From NCBI GenBank assembly GCA_900551975.1, contig URYA01000006.1:1-22624 (forward strand): a DNA stretch of 22,624 bases. Direction: 5' to 3'. Of the stretch, positions 1-5,768 are shown piece after piece. The notes beneath the pieces are model-generated. The model was not told the origin of the DNA. It did no database searches and saw only the letters and a program-made list of their open reading frames with translations. Both the position numbers and the translations under genes were made by a program. Source of the DNA: an uncultured Collinsella sp. Lineage in GTDB: Bacteria; Actinomycetota; Coriobacteriia; Coriobacteriales; Coriobacteriaceae. Position 1 is the stretch's first letter, and every line of letters begins with the position of its first letter.

Positions 1-309
1 GCGATCGAGGGACTCCTCGCGCTGCATCACACGGTTCTCGAGCGTACGAATCTCGCTCTTACGCTGCTTGTCCTCGGCCTCGGCGGCCTGCTTGTTCTTG
101 ATGATCTCCTCTTTAGCCTCGAGCAGAGCCTCTTTTTTGAGGGTCTCGGCCTGACGCTTAGCATCACCGATCAGGGACTCAGCCTGTGCGTGTGCCGACT
201 GGATCTTTTCGTCGGCCTCGTGAAGACTACCCTGCTTGGCGGTGCGCATGTAGGCAATGGCGGCGATGGCACCCAAAACGATGCCAACGAGCGCTGCGAT
301 GATAGGCAT
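1..309 (-). CDS. rny: Ribonuclease Y, N-terminal part (partial)
   Basis: This is the first 103 codons of an endoribonuclease Y gene that runs off the left edge of the window. The visible protein begins MPIIAALVGIVLGAIAAIAY, a single N-terminal membrane anchor at about residues 2-20. A long charged, Ala/Glu/Lys/Gln-rich stretch follows (about 25-103) and should form the coiled coil typical of RNase Y. The KH and HD domains lie outside the window. In Gram-positives RNase Y is a membrane-bound endonuclease that starts mRNA decay. The start is fixed by AAAAAGGAG four nucleotides upstream of the ATG at 309. The gene sits downstream of recA-recX, has its own likely promoter near 476-504, and has a long leader with hairpins. 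Its position after recA matches the order in many Gram-positives. The family is recognised from the N-terminus and neighbours only. Confidence 0.88.
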   Translation of the reverse strand, partial: MPIIAALVGIVLGAIAAIAYMRTAKQGSLHEADEKIQSAHAQAESLIGDAKRQAETLKKEALLEAKEEIIKNKQAAEAEDKQRKSEIRTLENRVMQREESLDR

Positions 310-344
310 GCTCACTCCTTTTTATGGATTCGTTACACAACAAA

Positions 345-370
345 GCGAACCGTCCTTATGAACGGCTCGC
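345..370 (-). promoter_or_regulatory. Terminator-like hairpin in the rny leader
   Basis: Read on the minus strand, a 9-bp stem (GCGAGCCGT pairing with ACGGTTCGC, with one G-U pair) closes an 8-nt loop and is followed by TTTGTTGTG. It lies only 36 nt upstream of the rny start codon and downstream of the likely rny promoter, so it would be part of the rny 5' leader. It could be an attenuator, a processing or stability stem, or a leaky terminator of the recX transcript. The structure is seen directly; the role is inferred. Confidence 0.5.
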
Positions 371-431
371 GACATTTGAGTAATATGGGCGCAGCTTATG
401 CGGGTCGGATACAGATAAACATATAAACAAA

Positions 432-446
432 CTCATCACAGATGAG
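432..446 (-). other. Small perfect hairpin in the rny leader
   Basis: CTCATC and GATGAG form a perfect 6-bp stem around a 3-nt loop. It lies in the stretch between the likely rny transcription start (about 469) and the terminator-like hairpin at 345-370. Together the two give the rny leader a two-stem architecture. No known riboswitch class was recognised. Confidence 0.35.
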
Positions 447-475
447 CACATATCACAAAGCAAATGACAGTGTTT

Positions 476-504
476 ATCGTACGTTGAACCACAACAACTG
501 TCAA
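476..504 (-). promoter_or_regulatory. Likely SigA-type promoter of rny
   Basis: On the minus strand a perfect -35 hexamer TTGACA (499-504) is followed by a 17-nt spacer and a -10 hexamer TACGAT (476-481). Transcription would begin near 469, leaving about 160 nt of untranslated leader before rny. The T-rich stretch downstream of the putative recX terminator overlaps the -35 hexamer, so the recX end and rny start are packed together. Confidence 0.68.
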
Positions 505-552
505 ATAAATGGCCCCAGTACGGCGGCTAAAACGCGGTGAACGGCGGGGCCA
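501..552 (-). terminator. Possible recX terminator
   Basis: Fifteen nucleotides after the recX stop, TGGCCCC (546-552) can pair with GGGGCCA (510-516). On the minus strand the stem is followed directly by TTTATTTG. The loop is long (29 nt), so this is a weaker candidate than the other terminators in the window. It would separate recA-recX transcription from the rny promoter. Confidence 0.4.
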
Positions 553-566
553 CAAAACGCATGCGC

Positions 567-1259
567 CTAAAGCGCACATTCCTCGCATTCGTCATCGAGA
601 CGTGCCTTAACGGCATCGGCGGCGATGTGATACGAGAAGCCCTTGCCCATCAAAAACCGAACCAGTTTTTCGAATCCGCGCGTCTCTGGAACACGCCGCT
701 TGGCGAGCAGGGCTGACGCACGCGCCAAATCGTCTTCGACGGCAAAATAATCCTCGGGATAACCGGGAATGTCATCGAGCACAACATGACGTCGCTTGAG
801 CTCGGTCTCGATTTTGCGCTGTCCCCAACCGCGCCGCTTGCGTTCCTCGATAAAGTACGAGCAAAAGCGGTTCTCGTCTAAAAAGCGATACTCGGTGGCG
901 CGCTCGACGGCGAAATCAATCGCGGGCTGGCGAAAGCCGTAGCGAGCCAACTTGTCACGGACCTCACCCGTCGCATGGTCGCGGCGCGATAACATCTCGG
1001 TCACCATGGTAAGTGCACATTTACGCTCGATGAGCTGCACCGCCTCACGAAAGTTGTCCCAATCACAGGGAAGATCGGGGCGGTTTTTGACATACAGCCG
1101 CGCGACCCGCACGGGAATCCAAATGGACCGCTCAAAACCGTCCTCAAGCTCACAATCGATATGTGCGCAAGGCTTTTTGGACGCATACCCGCTCGAGAAC
1201 GAGGAGGCCGCCTTCTTATCGGGAAAGACGACCGTGGCCTCGGTCACCGTATACGACAT
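567..1259 (-). CDS. recX: Regulatory protein RecX
   Basis: The 230-residue protein matches the RecX family. It has the repeated three-helix pattern with MLSRRDHATGEVRDKL at about residues 88-103. A second repeat follows with YRFLDENRFCSYFIEERKRR and GWGQRKIETELKRR, about 123-157. A last repeat lies near the C-terminus (about 190-222). RecX binds along RecA filaments and modulates their assembly and ATPase activity. The gene starts 11 nt after the recA stop and has no clear ribosome binding site of its own, which suggests translational coupling to recA and shared SOS control. The extra N-terminal part (about residues 1-75) is longer than in minimal RecX proteins and was not assigned to a domain. 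Confidence 0.9.
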   Translation of the reverse strand: MSYTVTEATVVFPDKKAASSFSSGYASKKPCAHIDCELEDGFERSIWIPVRVARLYVKNRPDLPCDWDNFREAVQLIERKCALTMVTEMLSRRDHATGEVRDKLARYGFRQPAIDFAVERATEYRFLDENRFCSYFIEERKRRGWGQRKIETELKRRHVVLDDIPGYPEDYFAVEDDLARASALLAKRRVPETRGFEKLVRFLMGKGFSYHIAADAVKARLDDECEECAL

Positions 1260-1270
1260 GAGCGTAACCG

Positions 1271-2419
1271 CTACTCGTCGTCATCATCGAGCATGGCGGA
1301 ACCATCGATGGCGTAAAGCTCGTCAAACTCCTCAGGCGCAGGCTGATCGGTCAGCTCGACCTCGGACGGAGCATCGTCATCAAACTCAAGTCCGCAGGCA
1401 AGGCGAACCTTATGCTCAATCTCGTCGGCGCAATCGGGGTGTTCGCGCAGGAAAGCCTTGGCGGCCTCGCGACCGTTGCCGAGCTTGTCCTCGCCATAGG
1501 CAAACCAGGAGCCCATCTTCTTACAGATGCCGCACTCGACAGCCATGTCCAGAATTGAGCCCTCCTTAGAAATGCCCGTACCGTACATGATGTCGAACTC
1601 AGCAGAACGGAACGGAGCGGCCACCTTGTTCTTAACGACCTTGGCGCGCACGCGGTTACCGATAACCTCGTCCTTAAGCTTAATGCTGTCGATGCGGCGA
1701 ATGTCGATACGCACCGAAGAGAAGAACTTAAGGGCGCGGCCGCCCGTCGTAGTCTCGGGGTTGCCGAACATGACGCCGATCTTCTCACGCAGCTGGTTAA
1801 TGAAGATGCACGTCGTGTTGGACTTAGACAGCGAGCCGGCGAGCTTGCGGAGCGCTTGGCTCATCAGGCGAGCCTGAAGACCGACCGTAGTGTCGCCGAT
1901 TTCTCCCTCGATCTCGGCACGCGGGGTCAGCGCGGCGACGGAGTCAACAACGATGGCATCGATGGCGCCGGAACGCACGAGCATGTCAACAATCTCGAGC
2001 GCCTGCTCGCCCGTATCGGGCTGAGAAATGAGCACCTCGTCGATATCCACGCCGATGCGCGCGGCATACGTGGGATCGAGCGCATGCTCGGCATCGATAA
2101 ATGCCACAACGCCACCCATTGCCTGGGCCTCGGCCAGGATCTCGAGCGAAAGCGTCGTCTTACCGGAGGACTCAGGACCGTAAATCTCGACGATACGGCC
2201 ACGCGGCACGCCGCCGATACCCAGCGCGGCATCGAGTGCCAGAGCGCCCGTAGGGATGGCCTCGACCTCGAGCTCGGGGCCACCGTCGCCGTACCTCATG
2301 ATGGAACCCTGGCCGAACTTCTTCTCGATCTCGGCCTTGGTGGTGGCGATCATCTCATCGCGCTCTTTACCCGTCGTGCGAGCATGAACGGTACGTACGG
2401 GACCTGAATTCTTGGCCAT
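1271..2419 (-). CDS. recA: Recombinase RecA
   Basis: The 382-residue RecA recombinase forms ATP-dependent filaments on single-stranded DNA, pairs homologous strands and triggers LexA self-cleavage. The N-terminal helix segment includes KFGQGSIMR. Walker A GPESSGKT lies at 81-88 and the Walker B region is around IDAIVVDSVAAL. The DNA-binding loops include GLQARLMSQALRKL and the segment after INQLREKIGVMFGNPETTTGG. The C-terminal tail is strongly acidic and ends DDDDE, as in other RecA proteins that use the tail for autoregulation. The start at 2419 is chosen because AGGAGG lies 8 nt upstream; a longer in-frame TTG at 2440 would put that ribosome site inside the gene. The N-terminus is about 12 residues longer than in E. 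coli RecA. Expression is probably SOS-controlled through the LexA box at 2457-2472. Confidence 0.98.
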   Translation of the reverse strand: MAKNSGPVRTVHARTTGKERDEMIATTKAEIEKKFGQGSIMRYGDGGPELEVEAIPTGALALDAALGIGGVPRGRIVEIYGPESSGKTTLSLEILAEAQAMGGVVAFIDAEHALDPTYAARIGVDIDEVLISQPDTGEQALEIVDMLVRSGAIDAIVVDSVAALTPRAEIEGEIGDTTVGLQARLMSQALRKLAGSLSKSNTTCIFINQLREKIGVMFGNPETTTGGRALKFFSSVRIDIRRIDSIKLKDEVIGNRVRAKVVKNKVAAPFRSAEFDIMYGTGISKEGSILDMAVECGICKKMGSWFAYGEDKLGNGREAAKAFLREHPDCADEIEHKVRLACGLEFDDDAPSEVELTDQPAPEEFDELYAIDGSAMLDDDDE

Positions 2420-2449
2420 GAATAGCCCTCCTCTTAACAACCTGCATCG

Positions 2450-2478
2450 ATAATAAACGAACGGCTGTTCGTGGTCAA
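2450..2478 (-). promoter_or_regulatory. SigA-type promoter of recA-recX
   Basis: On the minus strand TTGACC (2473-2478) and TATTAT (2450-2455) are separated by exactly 17 nt, a good housekeeping promoter. Transcription would start near 2443, about 24 nt before the recA start codon. The whole spacer is taken up by the LexA box, so repressor binding should directly block RNA polymerase. Confidence 0.8.
2457..2472. promoter_or_regulatory. LexA (SOS) box of recA
   Basis: ACGAACGGCTGTTCGT is a perfect inverted repeat with 6-bp arms. It matches the Gram-positive LexA/DinR operator CGAAC-N4-GTTCG. It lies between the -35 and -10 hexamers of the recA promoter, 38 bp upstream of the start codon. No other clear CGAAC-N4-GTTCG site was noticed in the window. 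lexA itself is not in view. Confidence 0.9.
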
Positions 2479-2509
2479 CCGTTCAGGCCAATCATATGCA
2501 GGCAGTCTT

Positions 2510-2561
2510 TCCAAAACCCAACCAAACGCCGACCAAACACTGACCAAATGCTTGACCACAA
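2510..2561. repeat. Five CCAAA-type direct repeats, 11-bp period, upstream of recA
   Basis: On the plus strand TCCAAAA, ACCAAAC, ACCAAAC, ACCAAAT and ACCACAA begin at 2510, 2521, 2532, 2543 and 2555. The first four are spaced by exactly 11 bp and the last by 12. Read toward recA this is repeated TTTGGT. The array starts about 32 bp upstream of the recA -35 hexamer. The spacing places all copies on nearly the same face of the helix, as expected for a multi-site activator or repressor array or for a bent upstream element. The function is not known. Confidence 0.7.
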
Positions 2562-2645
2562 AGGGGCAAATAAGAACAAGAAAGACAAAAATACACCTAT
2601 GACCAGCGCAAACGCTAAATTCGTCAGGGGTCCCTATCTCCACAA

Positions 2646-2669
2646 TTAAGGGGCCCGAAGGCCCCTTAA
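2646..2669 (-). terminator. Terminator after cinA
   Basis: Perfect 10-bp arms TTAAGGGGCC and GGCCCCTTAA surround a CGAA tetraloop (TTCG on the transcribed strand) seven nucleotides past the cinA stop. The minus-strand tail is TTAATTGTG, only moderately U-rich, but the stem is very stable. It closes the long RNase J to cinA gene run and separates it from the independently regulated recA-recX. Confidence 0.75.
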
Positions 2670-2676
2670 AACACGT

Positions 2677-3213
2677 CTATTCCATAGAGTTAAGCACAAG
2701 GGCAATGCGTCCCAATGCCTCCGCGACCGCATGGGCACGAACACACGAACGGTCGCCCTCATAGTGGCAGCGCACAGAGTCCACGACCGGCACTTCCCCA
2801 TCAGCCGCGCGATACGCCCAGCCAATATAGAAAGTGCCAGCCGGATCGTCCTCAGTGCCGCCGCCGGGGCCGGCATAACCCGTTGCGCTCACTGCAATAT
2901 CGCTCTGGTACAGCTCCAGCGAACGCGCCGCCATCTCGCGCGCGGTCTGATGCGACACCGCGGTATAGCGGTCGAGCGTCTCCTGATCAACACCCAAAAC
3001 GCGATGCTTGATCTCATCGCAGTAGGTCACCGCACCGCCACGCAGCACCGCCGAGGCGCCCGGGATATCGGCAATCGTCGAGGCAATCATACCTGCTGTC
3101 AGCGACTCAGCCGTCGAAACCGTCACGCCCCGAGCGCTCGCGCGCTCGACAATATGACGCGCCAGCTCCTCGTTATGTGCGGAAATCTGCTCAAAAGAGT
3201 CCGTCATACCCAC
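2677..3213 (-). CDS. cinA: CinA C-terminal domain protein (NMN amidohydrolase type)
   Basis: This 178-residue protein consists only of the CinA C-terminal domain (PncC type). The family signature STAESLTAGMIASTI lies at about 33-47. Further conserved pieces are GGAVTYCDEIKHRVLGV and SATGYAGPGGGTEDDPAGTFYIGW. Characterised members deamidate nicotinamide mononucleotide back to nicotinic acid mononucleotide in NAD salvage. The N-terminal MoaB-like (COG1058) domain of full-length CinA is absent, so competence-related naming is historical. The start is a GTG at 3213 or an ATG at 3207, two codons further in; neither has a strong ribosome site and I kept the longer form. The gene begins 6 nt after the pgsA stop, so the two are probably co-translated. 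The pgsA-cinA-recA order is conserved in Gram-positives. Confidence 0.9.
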   Translation of the reverse strand: MGMTDSFEQISAHNEELARHIVERASARGVTVSTAESLTAGMIASTIADIPGASAVLRGGAVTYCDEIKHRVLGVDQETLDRYTAVSHQTAREMAARSLELYQSDIAVSATGYAGPGGGTEDDPAGTFYIGWAYRAADGEVPVVDSVRCHYEGDRSCVRAHAVAEALGRIALVLNSME

Positions 3214-3219
3214 CAGAAC

Positions 3220-3858
3220 CTAGACCGAAAAGACGATCTTGCGGCAGTTCCAGAAGTACTGGGCGCCCGAGATAACGGTCAGGACAACGGCAACGGCGTA
3301 CAGGAAGCGCGACACCGAGTAGATGCCGAGCGTCAGCGCCAGCGGGCCATGGTGCAAGCCGGCCATCGCAAAGACGCACAGGTAACCGCAGATGGAGACC
3401 ATCGTGGTCGCCGTCTTGTACTTGCCAAGCTTATCGGCGGCAACGACCACGCCGGCGGCACTCGCAACCATGCGCAGGGCGCTTACCAACAGCTCGCGGA
3501 ACAAGATGATGAACACGGACCAAACCGACACGGCGCCAAAGTCCAAGAACAGCAGCAAGGCCGAGAACACGAGCAGCTTGTCGGCAATGGGGTCCAAGAA
3601 TTTACCGAAGTCGGTAATCTCATTGCGCGAACGCGCCAGATAACCGTCGACCTTATCGGTGCACGACAGGATAACATACAGAATGAAGGCTGCAGCGGCG
3701 AGCGGGCCGTCGAAGGTGCTCCAATCTGTACCGGCAACACTCGTGTGAGAAAGCGCCGACACGATCATGAACACCGGGATAAAGACGATGCGCACACACG
3801 TCACGATGTTGGCGGGCGTCCAAACACTCGTCAGTTCCTTATTGCTCTCGTTTGCCAC
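3220..3858 (-). CDS. pgsA: CDP-diacylglycerol-glycerol-3-phosphate phosphatidyltransferase
   Basis: This 212-residue multi-pass membrane enzyme should make phosphatidylglycerophosphate from CDP-diacylglycerol and glycerol-3-phosphate, the committed step to phosphatidylglycerol. The CDP-alcohol phosphatidyltransferase signature DG-AR-G-D-D is complete, with D68, D71, G72, A75, R76, G85, D89 and D93. Hydrophobic segments lie at about 20-36, 52-66, 92-110, 112-136, 148-166 and 175-197. The extension before the first membrane segment is short and polar. The gene starts 9 nt after rimO and ends 6 nt before cinA, inside the same gene run. Closely related enzymes use other head-group acceptors, but the length, motif and neighbourhood favour PgsA. 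Confidence 0.93.
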   Translation of the reverse strand: MANESNKELTSVWTPANIVTCVRIVFIPVFMIVSALSHTSVAGTDWSTFDGPLAAAAFILYVILSCTDKVDGYLARSRNEITDFGKFLDPIADKLLVFSALLLFLDFGAVSVWSVFIILFRELLVSALRMVASAAGVVVAADKLGKYKTATTMVSICGYLCVFAMAGLHHGPLALTLGIYSVSRFLYAVAVVLTVISGAQYFWNCRKIVFSV

Positions 3859-3867
3859 GATGCTCTC

Positions 3868-5217
3868 CTACTCCACAACATGGCCGATAAGCTCATAGCA
3901 GAAGCTATCGGTAAACTCGACGGTCAGAATATCGCCCACGGACGCCTCGCTGGCGTCCAAGTGCACCGCGCCATCGGAATCGGGCGCCTGGAACCAAGCA
4001 TGGCCGATCAGCTCGGCGCCGTCCTCGGTCTCCTCGATGCCGTCGACGATCACCTGGGCGCGCTCGCCCACATGTGCGGCGGTGGCGGCAAAACCGAGCG
4101 ACTCGGCCAGGTCCATGGCCTCCTGGGCGCGCTCGAGCTTGACCTCCTCATCGACCTGACCCTCCATCTTAGCGGCCAGGCTGCCCTCCTCCTGCGAGTA
4201 GGCAAAGACGCTCGTGTAGTCAAAGCCGACGGTGTCCATAAAGTCGATAAGGTCGCGGAACTCGTCGTCGGTCTCGGTCGGGAAGCCGACCATGGCTGTG
4301 GAACGGATCACAATGCCGGGGATACGCTCACGCAGATCACGGAACAGGTCCTCGAGCTCCTGGCGCGAACCAGAACGGCGCATAGCCTTGAGGATGCGCG
4401 CGTCGCAGTGCTGCACGGGGATATCGATATAAGGCAGCACCTCGGGCGTATCGCGAATCGTATCGATAAGCTCGTCGGTCATGCCCTCGGGCTGCAGATA
4501 GAGCACGCGGACCCAGACGTTGTGCGGGCGCACGGCCTCGGCGACGGCATGCAGCAGCTGCGCCAGATTGCGCGGCGAGCCATCGGTGACGTCTTCGTCG
4601 GCAAAGTCGGTGCCCCAAATACCCGTGTCCTGGCCGATCAGCACGATCTCGCGCACACCGCCGGCAACCAGGTCGCGTACCTCGGAGATAATGCTCTCGG
4701 CATTGCGCGAGTGATAACGACCGCGGATATACGGGATCATGCAGAAGCTACAGAAGCGGTTGCAGCCATCGGAGATCTTGACGTAGGCGACAGCGCCCTC
4801 GACGGTGCGCTTGACCTGCGGAATATAGGCGGCAATCTCGCGCTCGACGCCCAGCACGCCATCGATGACCGCCACGATGCCATCCTCCTCGTCGGCCTTC
4901 ACAAAGGCAGCGACCTCGGGCAGCTCATCGGGCAGATCGTCGCCATAGCGCGACGGCACACAGCCGCACATGACGATGGGGCAAGAACGAACGCCGTCCT
5001 GAACCTCGTTGGCGAGCTCGAGCGTGGTCTCGATGCTCTCGGACGTTGCGGAGGCGAGGAACGAGCATGTATTGACGATGGCGATATCGGCATCCTGCGG
5101 GTCGAATGCCTCCTCGTAGCCCGCGGCGGTCAAAAGAGAACGCATGCGGTCGGTGTCAACCTCGTTCTTAGCGCACCCGAGGGTGATGTAGAGCACGGAG
5201 CCCAACGGTGTATCCAT
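3868..5217 (-). CDS. rimO: Ribosomal protein S12 methylthiotransferase RimO
   Basis: This 449-residue radical-SAM methylthiotransferase adds a methylthio group to a conserved aspartate of ribosomal protein S12. The N-terminal domain starts VLYITLGCAKNEVDTDRM and carries cluster cysteines C15, C51 and C84 or C86. The radical SAM motif CNRFCSFC has C152, C156 and C159. A C-terminal TRAM-like domain runs from about residue 380. The TLGCAKNEVD start and IPYIRGRYHSR after the cluster fit RimO better than the tRNA enzyme MiaB, which shares the fold. The ATG at 5217 lies 12 nt after AAAGGAC, a rather long spacing; no better start was seen. The gene begins 27 nt after yajQ and ends 9 nt before pgsA. 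Confidence 0.93.
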   Translation of the reverse strand: MDTPLGSVLYITLGCAKNEVDTDRMRSLLTAAGYEEAFDPQDADIAIVNTCSFLASATSESIETTLELANEVQDGVRSCPIVMCGCVPSRYGDDLPDELPEVAAFVKADEEDGIVAVIDGVLGVEREIAAYIPQVKRTVEGAVAYVKISDGCNRFCSFCMIPYIRGRYHSRNAESIISEVRDLVAGGVREIVLIGQDTGIWGTDFADEDVTDGSPRNLAQLLHAVAEAVRPHNVWVRVLYLQPEGMTDELIDTIRDTPEVLPYIDIPVQHCDARILKAMRRSGSRQELEDLFRDLRERIPGIVIRSTAMVGFPTETDDEFRDLIDFMDTVGFDYTSVFAYSQEEGSLAAKMEGQVDEEVKLERAQEAMDLAESLGFAATAAHVGERAQVIVDGIEETEDGAELIGHAWFQAPDSDGAVHLDASEASVGDILTVEFTDSFCYELIGHVVE

Positions 5218-5244
5218 GTTGGAGAGCAGTCCTTTCGAATGATA

Positions 5245-5742
5245 TTAGCGGTAGTTGGTGAACTGCAGCGGCTGGCCGTAGTCCTGGTCGCGCAGGAACT
5301 GGATCACGGTCTGCAACGCGTCCTTCGAAGCAGAGGAAACACGCAGCTTGTCGGCCTCGTTAGTCACCTTGACCTTGAGCTTTTGGTCCTTGATGTCCTT
5401 GTTGATCTTCTTGGCGGTCGCCTGGTCGATACCCTCGACGATATGGCCGAGCACGCGAACGGTGCCGCCCGATGCCGCCTGCGGAGCATCCCACGAGACA
5501 GCCTTGAGGTCGATGCCGCGCTTGATGAGCTTGGAGCTCAGCACGTCGATAATCTGCTTGGAGACAAAGTCGGCCGGGGCGTTGATCGTAAAGAGCTTGT
5601 CGCCCTTCGAAAGCTCGATCGTGGCGCCGGAATCCTTCAGGTCATAGCGCTGGGAAATCTCGCGCGTGGTTTGCTGGAAGGCGTTGTCGACCTCTTGCAT
5701 GTTGACCTCGGACACGACGTCGAAGCTGGAATCTTTAGCCAT
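5245..5742 (-). CDS. yajQ: YajQ family nucleotide-binding protein
   Basis: The 165-residue protein matches the YajQ/UPF0234 family along its whole length. It opens with MAKDSSFDVVSEVNMQEVDNAF, followed by REISQRYDLKDSGATIEL. Later family features are SSKLIKRGIDLKAVSWD, GGTVRVLGHIVEGIDQATAKKINKDIKD and the ending LRDQDYGQPLQFTNYR. Members fold as two ferredoxin-like halves. Some bind nucleotides, including cyclic di-GMP in certain proteobacteria. Their role in Gram-positives is unclear. The start follows GAAAGGAAACATC, a good ribosome site. The gene sits between the RodZ-like gene (26-nt gap) and rimO (27-nt gap), so it is probably part of the long gene run. Confidence 0.93.
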   Translation of the reverse strand: MAKDSSFDVVSEVNMQEVDNAFQQTTREISQRYDLKDSGATIELSKGDKLFTINAPADFVSKQIIDVLSSKLIKRGIDLKAVSWDAPQAASGGTVRVLGHIVEGIDQATAKKINKDIKDQKLKVKVTNEADKLRVSSASKDALQTVIQFLRDQDYGQPLQFTNYR

Positions 5743-5768
5743 GATGTTTCCTTTCGCGTACGAGCGGC

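Noticed and set aside
2434..2643. Small minus-strand frame (69 codons) upstream of recA
   Set aside because: It runs straight through the phased repeats, the recA promoter and the LexA box, starts with GTG without a ribosome site, and ends in the recA leader.
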